Part shown: piece by piece, positions 37,880 to 49,279 of the stretch | Layout of the letters: each line of letters begins with the position of its first letter | Numbering within the stretch: position 1 is the first letter of the stretch | DNA from: Opisthorchis felineus | Lineage: Eukaryota > Platyhelminthes > Trematoda > Opisthorchiida > Opisthorchiidae | Direction of reading: 5' to 3' | Length of the DNA: 64,000 bases | Assembly: GCA_004794785.1 (NCBI GenBank) | Contig: SJOL01008347.1 | Span: 1,675,096 to 1,739,095 of the forward strand | Notes under the pieces: generated by a model | Database searches by the model: none | What the model was told of the DNA's origin: nothing | Seen by the model: only the letters and a program-made list of their open reading frames with translations | Made by a program: the position numbers and the translations under genes

Positions 37880-38028
37880 CCCGACGTTTCGTGAGATGCG
37901 CACTGCTGATGATTCCCAATAAAGATGGAGCGGTTATACAGAGTTCCTCGGCTTTTTCTCATGGACTGCCTTCATTTACAAGAGGAAATTTCCACTGATA
38001 TGACAGGTATTTTATACGTACTAGTGTA
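37880..38028 (+). mobile_element. tRNA-derived SINE, copy C (5' truncated)
   Basis: The copy starts at about GTTTCGTGAGATGCG (37886), lacking the tRNA head, and continues through CTGATGATTCCCAATAAAG (from 37906) to GAAATTTCCACTGATATG near 38000. It is inverted relative to copy B, with only a few bases between the two heads. Loss of the head removes the internal promoter. Confidence 0.6.
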
Positions 38029-39513
38029 GAGCGATTGTATGAATGAACCAGTTTTATTCAATCGAGTAATGGAAGTGAAACCACTTTCTTCCAGGCCAAA
38101 GATATAGACCAAGGCTGTACAGATCTTATCCCTCATTCAATACCTTAGTAAATATGCACCTAGAACAGCTTACCACATGAAGAAAGAATGTTGCATAAAA
38201 AAGAAATTGAAGTAACAGTGGAAATATGTGTTACACAATCAATGACCGTCGAGCGGCAGTGGCCGTCAGCAGAGTGTCACCGACCCTCACAACAGCCTGT
38301 CTGAATAGGTTTCCATCATAAACTACATTCGTTTCAATACTAAAGATGCACTTATTTGGAGAACCACGAAACTTCTGCTCAGTAGAAGCTGCCGGAAGTG
38401 TCTTAAACACTCAGCCCTCTAGACGGTGATAGAACGCCCGGGGGACGGTAATATTCACCTCGTTGAAGTCAGTGGCTTCAGAGGAAATATATGTGCACCA
38501 GACTCAAGCGTGGTTAACTGTTATAGTCTTAGCGTCCTTCTGCAATGTGTGTGGATAAACAATAACATCATATTAACATCGAACCATCATGGTATGTTTT
38601 GTCCATTCCTATGAGGCCAGGTTCATCCACTGGACAGTGCGACACTATATCTAATGACACCTGAATTCGTTTGTGGAATAAACCATAGTGTGCACTTGCG
38701 TTTTGTTTTTACCGACCTACAAAACGGATTGATATTGCCATACTTTATCGATACGATCTAATCCAGACGAGTCAAATACTAGCTTCGGATTTCACATAAG
38801 TGATTAGACCATTATCCATTGCATAAGGCTGACTGGTGCTGAGTAAGGTACGAACAGCTGTATTTATTAATCAACTTTGAATTACCTTACTTCTTGTTTA
38901 GGTCTTATGACCAACAGACGAACATCAGAATAAAATGCCCTTTGAGTCGTGGTACGGTAAGTTTTTTGGGACCAGTAGACTAAAAGCCACTCTTTACCAT
39001 AATCTGTTCTTTGTATGAACGGTGGTCTTTTCTTCGTTAGAATAAAAATCTTGCTCATCATTCATCGAGAACGCCTTGAAAACTACACACTCAGCGGTTA
39101 TCATTTTCTTCGTTATCGTCATCACAACTTACTTCATTTTCTGAATCATCCGTAAAGTGTGCACAAGTTTCCAACTTTGCCTAGCTAACATAATTTCTTT
39201 CTCCCGTGAAAGTGAGCTTGAGCCAGTTTAGCTAAATACAGTATGCGTCTCTCCTGAGAATTGGACTTTGTAGCAATTCATGAAAACGAATGCAGATCTT
39301 ATCCACCGTCCGTATTGGGAGGGCCAGTAGTTACCAATAAGACTGACTTTGTTGTTTAAACCCTACACGCATTGTTATCAGATGGGTGTGTGACTGTATT
39401 TGGAGCTTTTGTGTACCTGAGGACACGAGTTAGGCGAGCCACTCAGGGTAACCAATGAAAAAAAAAACACCAGTAAGATCTTTGATTCCCCTAATTCAAT
39501 TATCTTACAAGAC
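38029..39513. other. Non-coding stretch, nothing supported
   Basis: No exon, RNA or transposon domain is recognisable. Frames are short and without motifs. The next recognisable item is the gypsy-like remnant that starts at its upper edge. Confidence 0.45.
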
Positions 39514-39909
39514 CTAATGGCTTTTCCAACGATATGGATTGTCCATAGCCGGGAGAATTAGTATATTCCATGCAAATAAGGCAAATCTCCGGCTCGAATG
39601 GTCAGACTCGGCATTGAATTCTACACTTTCAACAACGTTGTTCAGTTGAGGAGGGAAGGTTTTTCGAAGCCGCCCAGTTGGGGAAAACGTTTTCAGTGAA
39701 TCCGCTGATAAAGTGATACTCAGATGAATATAATAATTAGCTTTTTGAGTAAATGGCTTCAAAACAGTTGAGCATACTAAGTGAGTGCTTCCCAAACCGC
39801 ATAAAAAATGAACATGCGTTTTGAAAGCTTCTAGCTGCAAAAAATGCTTTATTGACTTTGGTGTGGGTCTGATGAAACCTAGTTGAATAGGCACATTCTT
39901 AAACAACAA
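39514..39909 (-). mobile_element. Degenerate gypsy-type LTR retrotransposon fragment (RT to RNase H)
   Basis: A 131-codon frame without an ATG reads GFIRPTPKSIKHF, then FLCGLGS, then a S-x-x-LKPFTQ block, and then SADSLKTFS. These correspond in order and spacing to the end of the reverse transcriptase of gypsy/Ty3 elements (G-I-x-P-x-x-K-x-I; F-L-G-L-x-x-x-Y-R-R-F-I; A-x-P-L-x-x-L-L) and to the start of RNase H (L-x-x-F-x-x-L-K). The usual NFYRRFI residues are lost in a short deletion after GLGS. Upstream RT motifs, the protease and the integrase were not found, so this is an isolated relic. Alignment was by eye only. Confidence 0.45.
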
Positions 39910-42347
39910 CAGCTAAAATGACCTCTTTGTTATTCGTTTTCAGAAAAGATTGGAAATAATTGGTAGATTTATTTCTGGGCAACGTTTCACTTTTGACACA
40001 AAGGCTTTGTCAGGCCAAGTGACTAGGTTACGAGTTTGGTCGAGGTTTAAAGTAGAAGGAGAACTAATCAGCTATATCAGGCTAAATTTGTGTTGGGTGC
40101 CTGCTAAGGCATCGCTTTTTTGTTACGGTGGGTCACCAAGTGTTAAAACCGATGGGGAACCTACATGGATTTGGGTTCGGCTTAGGGTCGAGTTCTTCCG
40201 ATTCACTTCACGTGAACATTCCTCTTGAACGTAGTTTACACTTTTTGTCCGTCTCTGTGGATGAGCTAGTGCTACGGTAGTTATGTAAGGAAGAGAGATT
40301 CTGTGAACTTTGTGTGAGTCGGGACTTCCACCCCCCGTTTTGCCAATAATTATACATTTATTGACAACCCCCTCACCGTCACGTGGTACGGACGTCCCAA
40401 CGGCTGGTTTTGTGGACCCAAAATAAGGAGGATGAGAGATGATTTAATCGGCTAAACGACTTTAAAATAAGCTGTTGGTTTTCTTACGTGCAGAGAGGTT
40501 TTATCTCAAGGTTTGTTTAAGAGTTTAATGCATGGCCACCGCTGACTTTGACTTAACCACATTCATTAGGGTTACTAGTCTTCGTTGTACCTAGCGCTGG
40601 GTCCATCTCCAGAAAAAAGCAGTGACCAATGCAACAGAACTGACTGGTGATGGACTTCATGCTTCATCGCCAAGTCGTGGGTTGGATTCTTCGTTTTTTC
40701 TAGCCTGTGCTTGAATAGACGAAAACAATTACATGAGTCAAAAAACAGGAGGTACATAGTCTAGCCTAAACAGTTTGGTTAGTTGGTCTGTTATTAGCTA
40801 GTCGTTATTCTGAAAATCTATATAGTTTGCTTCGGCATTGCTCGTTTGACAGTCTCACCAGATCTGGTCGATACCTGTGAGGTAATAATGACCAAACACA
40901 GTCATCAAACATCCTCTGTGTTTGGTGGCTTTCCCTCTGGTTGGTAAAGTAGGCCAGGTAGCACATCGCCACGGTCAGCTCCAAACTGACAGCCAAACTG
41001 AAGTCATTCCCGTGCGCCTGTTGTTATACACTGCCAATTCAAAAGATAAGACTTTATGAGAGCCACCTTCACTGTCTGACGCCGTTGGGATTTTGAAAAT
41101 CGACGAAGACCGAGAAAAGTGGTCATTATTGGTTTTGGAAAATAAGGGGGGTTAATTTAAGGTATAATCGCATTTCTGATATTGTCAATGCATCCTTGGC
41201 TTATCCCAGCCCAATTCTCTTGAATTCGAGTCTTTAACGACCGACCAAACTGTGCAGGATAAAAACACATAGGTACTAGACTTATGCCGCAGTCGCACTT
41301 TTCATACATTAAAATCAGTACCAAAGAACTACATTGCACCCGCATTTCACCATCGTCCTTATCATTTTACAGCAATTTCTTCAGGTTGTTCACGCCCATC
41401 TTTGAATGATTCAGGACTTAAATCCTCTGACCAGAGACCTCTAGGTGCATGTCTACTGCTAACGGAGAACTGATTCCGAGAGTGCCTTTAGAACTATGTG
41501 ATCCTCTTGGAATTTGATTTCACGGGTACCGACGTAGTGTGCTTAAATGTGTTTACGACAAAGTTTGTGTGAGATATTTGACGCCTATTCTGCTCCAGTG
41601 AAGTCGAAAGCACAGATATTTGCGAATCCATTGAATTGACCTTTTATTGACCATTAAGTACAGTGAATAGTTACAGTGAACAGGCAGTAATAGAAACATG
41701 AGTGGGTTGTACGCAGAGTATGACAAAAAGATAAGAGGAGCATATAGTGTAACAATACAGCCAGCGGACAGGCTCAGTGTTGACCAAATATGGGCTGAGG
41801 ATGTCAGTACGTAGTAGCCTCGCAAAATTTTCCATAAATCTTGATCTTTTGTAAGAAACTGAAGGAGCTTTCAAGAGATCGCAATTTAATGAGCAATCCT
41901 CGTCAGGTAACACTTTCCGTGACTAATTTTTGTTGGCTGATTGATGCTGGTTACTGAGGAAGTGCATTTTACAGGGACGGGATGGAAAGACAAATCCTAC
42001 TCTTTGAGGGGGAGGACCAAATAAAATGGAAGCTTGACAGATGCGGCAAGTAATATGCAGTGCGAGTTGTGTAGTGATGCTCCGGGAAGGTAATATATCT
42101 TTAGATACAAAGAGTGGTAAAGGAAGATTTTTCTTGTATCAAAAGTAGTGAATGTACTCGGGCAACATTAGGCCCAAATCACAAGCAGTTTCGCGATGGT
42201 CTTGTTTTTGGCCAGCGCTTTAGAGGAACTACAAGTAGTTTTGCAAAGCTGACTAGACAAAAGGCGAATGACCAACTGCACCGGTACATTTAGAAAGGCG
42301 GTCAGGAGACCGATTAGTGAAATTGGCATGAATATTGGAATATTGAA
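39910..42347. other. Non-coding stretch with unassigned frames
   Basis: A plus-strand frame at 39947-40228 follows a good acceptor (TTCGTTTTCAG) and ends in a stop. It is rich in R, L and aromatic residues but matches no family I know. A minus-strand frame at 41553-41825 is hydrophobic, with a SAYNP block recalling TM7 of rhodopsin-like receptors, but lacks other receptor signatures. A weak B-box-like GTGGGTTGGATTC near 40678 may be SINE debris. Confidence 0.35.
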
Positions 42348-42462
42348 TATATTATATTATATTATATTATATTATATTATATTATATTATATTATATTAC
42401 ATTATATTATATTATATTATATATATTTTATGATATAATATATATTACATATATTATATATT
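42348..42462. repeat. (ATATT)n microsatellite and AT-rich tail
   Basis: A long run of ATATT pentamers with one C interruption is followed by an irregular AT-only tail. Such arrays are unstable in length and common in AT-rich animal genomes. No gene is implied. Confidence 0.95.
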
Positions 42463-43614
42463 GAATATTTGAAGAAAACATGGGCCATAATAAGGACGAG
42501 CAATAAATACATCGTCTGCATATCTGTGACCTATCACGAAACATTGTAGAGAAGGTCCTAATGGAGGAAGTAAAATGAGACAAACTAAGCCGCTGCATAT
42601 ATGAATCGAAGAGGTCTTTTGCCAATTAATGGTCATGGAGGGAAGCAGCCTAGCAGCAGTCTAGGCACATAGTGGTTGAAACGTTTGGTAGCAAGTTTGC
42701 TGTGTTAAAATGGATCATTCAGGCAACCAAAAGTCTGTTTATGTAGCCGAAAAATAGTGTTCTCACTAATGAATCATTACTATCAAGGTCCGTTGCACCG
42801 CAGTGTACGATCTGGGCCAAAGGGTCCGGGTCTAATAAGGATAAACAGCACACTAACTTAAGGCGTTGCAAAAGTAAAAAAATTCCCACGATTCGTTCAA
42901 CCGTGGCTTTTTTTTAAACTCTAAAGGATGGATACTATGCACAGTAAAGCGGAATTCATGAGAAATCTTTCTTAGGGAATGGATTTTGCAGAGAGATTTC
43001 CAAGAGCCAGGCATCTTTTCGAAGAGATGCGCAAATAAAAGAAGTAGAGAAAAGAGGGACGGGGATACCATATCGAAACTACATGCACCTCTAGTTAGAG
43101 ACGAACAATCCGTCTGGGGATAGCGCCGAGTGGGAACAAAGTTGACTTGTTAGATGACGGGAATGAACAAGGATGGATGTTGTATTTGTAGGAGGAAGTT
43201 CAACGACTTTGCAGTATCTGACCAAAAGACACCACCAAGAAATCACCGCCAAAGAGAAAACATCCAACTACGGTTTTACTAGTAGTTTCAAAATAAAGTA
43301 GGTTGCTTAAAATGTTTTTCTGACCATGCTCAGTAAGATTTTGTCTCCGAAAAAGCTTTGACAAAATCACAGGAATCTCTCAGATCTGAAAATATTTTCT
43401 AGTGGTTAACAAACATCAAAACAGGTAATTTGCTATAGGATACAGAATGGATGGCTGAATGAAAGTTGAGTGGTCGGTTCATGCATTTAGGCCAATAATT
43501 CTTCGTAGTAGCTAGCATACGGCAGCTGAGTGAGCACGTCGGGTAGTTATTTTTACCATACAATGATCATGTATGCCACAGAAACAGCTTGCAAAGATTA
43601 ATTTTGAGTCTGAT

Positions 43615-43659
43615 AAAGTTATCCCCAGATAAGTAAGTAAAGTTATCCTCGAGATAAGT
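43615..43659. repeat. 24-bp tandem duplication
   Basis: AAAGTTATCCCCAGATAAGT (43615-43634) recurs at 43639 as AAAGTTATCCTCGAGATAAG, separated by AAGT. This looks like a single slippage duplication that has since diverged slightly. Confidence 0.7.
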
Positions 43660-45771
43660 TTCATTTTTTTATTGACGTTATGAAGTTAAACATGCTCTTG
43701 GAAAATGGCAGTCGTGGGATAACAAGCGGTATCCGAAAAGTTGATCATATCAAAATATCCAGCTTCTTGTGTGCAACCTGTCATATCTGCTGAAGTCCAG
43801 AAGCTCCAATCGGGTCAGCACCGTCATTTCGTAGAGTGCGTTCCAGCCATTCATCGTTTCGCTGTTGAACGGCCATTTTACACCAGTCCTTCGGATAACC
43901 TGAGATTGAATGTGGATGCTACCTTTTATAGAAGATTTATTCACTTTTCACGCCTGTACGTTCCAACAACAATAACTGCCAAGCTTTTGGATCCTCGGTA
44001 TTTTATGTTTTAAATATTTTTATCCACCATTTTATCGTTTGTTGCTGGTATATTTTTTCAGGCCTCCATAACGGTTACTTTTCGCGGCAATATCTATTAC
44101 TCCTAGGAATATATACCGACAATAAATATACGAACTCAAAATCAGTTTGTTTGCACCCTTTTGCGTATTTTCCGCCCATCTTTCAAGCCGCATCTGTAAA
44201 CCTTATGTCGCAACTTACTAGATAAATTCATCTGGGAAACGTCTGGGTAAGGAGGCTCTTTACAGTCAACCTGCTTCAGCCAACGTTCTCCCAAATGCAA
44301 ACGGACTGGTGCAAATGCCAACTCAGTGTTGTAGGTACTGCCAAGTTGGCAGCTCCAGAAGGGGACATAGTCGCATAATAAAGCTCTTTACCAGTGGATT
44401 ATTGTTACATGCCGTGACTCAGTCTATAAGTAGCTTGAAGTTCATACATTTTACACACTTCTTTGTGATGCTTGTGCAGAAAGTTTTTGCGAGCATGAAA
44501 CAGACGACGTTTGATATAGAACAAATAAAATGACTCTGAATGGCGCTGAATCGGTGACTGTCAAATCAGTTCATCAGATAGGCCAGTTTCTAATAGCTAG
44601 CTGAGTACACCGGGTGATCGTTTGACGTGCAGGTGGATGGATTTCAGTAACAAGCATCCTTTTGGTTCATTACAGGCTACTCCGAAGTTGGATGAAGGCA
44701 CTGCATGCGGCCTCCAGCAACAGTAACCCTAGTCCAACCAAGCAACCTGAGCGATAAAAAGCGATTATCCATTTAAACTCAGGGGAATTCTGCCCGCGGG
44801 GATTCGCGAAATCCACACAGTGTAAGCTTTTCCAAGAAATTAGAGTCGAATGGAGTGCTAAAATATGGCAAATTCTTGTTAGGATTCAATATATGATCAC
44901 GCTGACATACTGTTTACTTGTTTTGTTCACGGTGACACAAGACGAATCCTGACAAAAAGGGAATGTTGGACAATTTGTCACTAAGTGCGGAAGTTCACCG
45001 CCGGTAAGATCAACAAACGTGTAGAACGTATGAAAGATAAGGGGTTGGAAGTGTGTGAGCAACTGGCCCGACAGTGTTATACCAGAAAGAGATAAAAACT
45101 GGACAATAGAAATCCGGAAGAGCGTGTAACAATTCTTATTTGAGATTGCAGTTAAGATTTTGACGCAGAATCTAGCCTGAGTGAAGGCTGAAGAAATACG
45201 AGACCACGTTCTGTGGGGTTTCTTCAGTCACGGTGTTAGAATCTAGGGGAAAACCTATCTTGTACGTTTGGCATTCCACACATTGGCCAGAATCATATTA
45301 CAGATAGAGGGAATCAAGGCATGAGTCCTAATGTTACTCAGCCTATGATGTGGGAGTCAACTATTCTTTTTTGACAGTTACAGCAAAATCCTTTGAGCTT
45401 ACTAACTTGGCCGCTGTAGAAACAGCCCGTTTTCTGCCGGAAATGACTATCATATGTGTAAAAATAGGGGTACGCGGGACGTGCTGCAAAGTTTTTTTCC
45501 TGAGTGGGATTCAAAAGTCACGTAGGACAATTGGGACTTCGGAGCTCCCCAACTCCGACAAGGAGCTTCTCATCTTTTGGTTACCCCAGTAGACTTCACG
45601 TCACCAGTGATGCTGCCCCACGACTGGTAACGAGACACTCGCGGGCAAGTAGCCAAGCTCAGCAAACAGATTAACAGCCAGCTGATCTACAAACTATTGG
45701 CGCACCCAAAGTAGCAATATTTCGGAAGAGTTCACTGGGTTAGTCAACCCGACAGTCTTCAATCCCTTTGG

Positions 45772-45791
45772 AAGGTCCACTGGCGGACCTT
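45772..45791. repeat. 7-bp hairpin
   Basis: AAGGTCC (45772-45778) and GGACCTT (45785-45791) flank a 6-base loop. Seven-base stems are frequent by chance; it is listed only because it is perfect and GC-balanced. Confidence 0.4.
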
Positions 45792-47136
45792 TTGTGAAAA
45801 ATGGGGCGAAAATTTTTGCCCCTGAAACGTTATATTAATAGAATTTCCGACACTAACTGTGGGATTTCATCTACTTAGCCCATTGCTTTTTTGTTACTTG
45901 ACCGCACTTGCGGTTGTTTATTTTCTTGACAGTGATATTTTAGCTTCAATTCCAGGAACAACTTCAGGAACGTGAATGAAACCACTGAGAGCGCGAAATG
46001 CACTCACGATGCAGTTACGCACCCTCTGTTAAGTGTTTCCGTTCATGCAAAATAAATCATTGGGATGAGTTTCTTTCAAACCGTGATATACAGCGAAGAC
46101 GCATGAGAGTAGTAAATCTAGGGGACTAAAGCCAAGACATGACCATGCAATCACACCCGTTGACCTGCATAATCTAAGTTGGCGTGGACAGTACTCATGA
46201 AACTGGAATATATGCCGGGCAACTCTCCTGGGCAGAACAAAACGACAGAGTGCTTGCTTACTGAGTCCGACGATAGGGCGCACATCACAAGGCCAAAAAC
46301 GGATCATCCAACACAACACTACGTCAATATATTACTAAACTTTACTCACAACAGCAAACAATGTACCCCCACTTCACTGGAAACTGTGTAACCGTACTGA
46401 ACAAATCGGAAACGCTGAGTAGACCCGCTTGACCTCAGTCGAACTGCTCGAGTTGCGGGAGTGTGAGTGAACTTCACTGCTGTCATTCTGGAGAGTAGTG
46501 GTATTGTGGCTCAGATGAGTACTCCAGTTCGTCTTTGTTGATGCAAACACACCGACTTTCAGCACGGTAACAAAATAACCTCAACCACACCAGATTTCTA
46601 ATCGGGGAAACCTGAAGGGTCCTTTAATTAGGCCATCCCGCCTGGCTCTAAGACAAGAAGTATAAACTCAGAGAATATTGAGTAAAATGTGAGGGGATCT
46701 TTAGTTATGAGAGAGATGCCCAGCCACGAGCACAGGGAATTCGTATTCGAAACCATATGATCATGTGCGCCCAGACAATCAGCTTGTAAGTTAGCGCAAA
46801 GAGAGTGTGCTAGCTCGTGTCATAATTGATTGATTTTGATGTTACCAGTTAAAGTTACATGGAATCGAAAACTTATCCCAAATATCTGATTAACGATAGA
46901 AGGTAGGGCAGATTTTGCGTCCAACTGGATATCGAGATTCAAAATTCAAGTTCTAATCGAAAGGCAAATAATGTGCAACTAGGTCTCGTGGACGATAACC
47001 AAAGCTACATCTGGCTCAGGTTTTTGCGAACAACGATTTTGGCTAAGTCGTGTAATTAGCAAAGGTATGTCAGATAGGTCGTTTCGGATAACCCTATATA
47101 AATAACTCACTACAGCCGGAGTTAAAGACGTAAATA

Positions 47137-47403
47137 ATGCCTGACTTCAATAGCACTAGTAGAAATATTTTAATTAACCGAATTGGCGTACTCCTGGTTT
47201 TAAGCGTCGAATATAGCCCCGCAGCATTATGCGTTCTTTTGTGTACCACTTCCACGATTTTTGTTACGCTACTTGTATCAACCCCGCTCGGACTCGGAGA
47301 TGAGTTCTATATTATGCAGTGGAAACTTTTGGAGACATTTGTCCTTCCTCAGAGCGTCCTTGAGGATGCGCATTTCCAGTGTGAAAAGTACGGATTTATC
47401 TGA
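47137..47403 (+). other. Unassigned hydrophobic ATG frame
   Basis: An 88-codon frame from a true ATG has a hydrophobic span at about residues 14-50 that could include one or two membrane segments. I recognise no family, and no splice sites link it to other frames. It is near two retroelement-like stretches and may be debris or chance. Confidence 0.15.
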
Positions 47404-47807
47404 CTCTGTGCAACAAAGTACTAACCACCCAGCAATTTTTACTGTGTTGGATAAATTTATGGGAATTCTGGTATTGTCACTTCCAGGAAAGCTTGTGATA
47501 AACCGGACAACTCACCGTCCCACCTTGTTGCTTGGTTACAAAGACGTCTAGGGAGAAAAGAGAGTTGTTTCCTCGAATATGTGAGTAAAGTGGTTTTGAT
47601 AAAGTGAAATAAGGACGTAGAAAGTTTCTTTTATCTAGGAGCGCTAATGAGCGACGACAAAAATGCCAACTAAGCAACACCTGTACAGCTGAAGTTGACG
47701 TATATGCCGCGCAGTTACTCCAATTGCACTGCTCATTGCTACACCATCAGTTTGGGTATACACCGAGCCCTAAAAACAGAACATTTAGGTTTCGGTAGAA
47801 AGCAACA

Positions 47808-48164
47808 ATGTTCTTAAACAACTGGGTTGTTTATACCAAGATAAGCATTGAGGTGGCCACAAACAAAATCAACCGTTCCCACCGAATGGAGATTTTTTTA
47901 AATGAACTGGAAGGACGCATAACTGGGCGACCCATATTATTGTTTGCCATGATCCTTTGGGCTTTAGTATTTCCACCGGACGTTTTAGGTATAATCTTAG
48001 TAGTGTACTCCTACGTGGACAGGATGACTGTGTCAGATAATTTGTCTGCGTTCAGGATAAGAAGGTCTGAAGTTTACCTCAGCTGTTACATTGTGTCAAT
48101 ACGGGCTTTAGTCGGACACTTTCGTCGTACAGATGAAGCAACCGATTGGCAACTGGGGTCATGA
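47808..48164 (+). mobile_element. Possible non-LTR reverse transcriptase fragment
   Basis: A 118-codon frame contains RPILLFAMIL, then VFPPDVLGI, then VYSYVDRMTV. In order and spacing these resemble the P-L-S-P-x-L-F block and the Y-A-D-D catalytic block of non-LTR reverse transcriptases. The second catalytic aspartate is replaced (YVDR), and the preceding G-V-R-Q-G block is not recognisable. Downstream I found no convincing L-R-H-L-W block. The resemblance is suggestive but could be chance. Confidence 0.25.
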
Positions 48165-49279
48165 ATGCTGAATCTACACAGGCTTTCAGATTTAACGGAA
48201 GGCCGTGAGAGTGAGAATGCTCAAAAAGTCGTTGAACTCAGCTGCATTTGGAGTTTAGGTCCGACGAAAGCTCTTTCAAATGGATAGTGTCACATGGTAG
48301 GCCTTCCTTAACGTATTGGGTTTAGTGGGAAATGTGAGTACCCAAAAAATGTGAGGATTTCTGCATCTGTTGCTTTACGATTCTGTTTGGGACAGAGCAG
48401 GTGCGGACAGGAAAATTTATTGAAATCAGGGCGTATGTGGGCTTGTGTTTCGGTAGACTGCCACAATCTATCGACTTGTCTGTCTACCTAAGTAACGTTA
48501 GGTAACGTGAGGTCTTTATCGGGTAGCAATTTCGTACACCCTGAGTTCTACGGCAGCTGTGAATCAGAGCTAGTCGATTCATTCTACACTCAAAAGGAAG
48601 ATTACAAACCTTATCGCAAACTGTATTTTGATGGCAGCGGGTAATGATGAAACTATTCAGCTCGCCTACGAAAAGCCAAGTAAAATGAAAAGCATTTTCC
48701 CTTGCTTAGAGTAAGCTTTTGTTGCTGATCCGATGGCTTTAGAGTGACTAACTTGTGTGCAAACAGAATTCGCCCAAATTTTACATGATTATCTGTCAGC
48801 AAATGAAAATTTCAAGCATGGATTTCATCGCGAAAGTGTGACGTTCATGTTATCGACCAGTGAGCCATATCTAAATACAGTACATTTATCTATATCTGAC
48901 TACGAATTCGTTAAAACGATACATTTATTCCGCCGAATTTAGGCCCTGGTTTCTTGGGCTGCTGTCTTTAGAAGCGTACTTACAAAGCCCATGTTTAATC
49001 CTTTGATGTAGTTTTCATTCAACCGGTCAATATGGATGATTGGAAATGTTTCAGAATAAGGGAATTTATACATGTTTAGAATAACCAGTATCCTATTTTA
49101 TGCCACACATGTAGCATGTTCCCTTAATCCATCATAATAATCATCCTCATGAATGACAGCAACATAAGTGTCAGCACTGACGCTTCACTGCCCACGAGCA
49201 CAGCGTTTATTTGATTACATTTAAAGCCTTAATATGAAAAGAGGAAAAATGTGAATGAGGAGTGGACCTGCTGGTAGAC
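48165..49279. other. Non-coding stretch, nothing supported
   Basis: No recognisable exon or RNA. A short frame at 48757-48942 has no known motif. The 3' end of the minus-strand retrotransposon lies at the upper edge, and its 3' untranslated tail may extend into this stretch without being recognisable. Confidence 0.4.

Larger units (their letters stand above)
42463..47136. other. Non-coding stretch with small repeats
   Basis: No exon is supported. A 24-base tandem duplication lies at 43615-43659 and a small hairpin at 45772-45791. A plus-strand frame at 43741-44013 contains a block reading ATFYRRFIHFS that recalls the YRRFI motif of gypsy RTs, but the surrounding residues do not fit, so I do not call an element. 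Confidence 0.4.

Noticed and set aside
40660..40700. B-box-like GTGGGTTGGATTC
   Set aside because: No A-box at a suitable distance and no similarity to the SINE body downstream.
41553..41825. A hydrophobic minus-strand frame with a SAYNP block like TM7 of a GPCR
   Set aside because: There is no NPxxY with the aromatic at the right place, no TM6 CWxP and no flanking receptor exons. AT-rich DNA readily gives hydrophobic frames.
43741..44013. A plus-strand frame containing ATFYRRFIHFS, recalling gypsy RT
   Set aside because: Only the YRRFI motif fits; the residues before and after it do not follow the family pattern.
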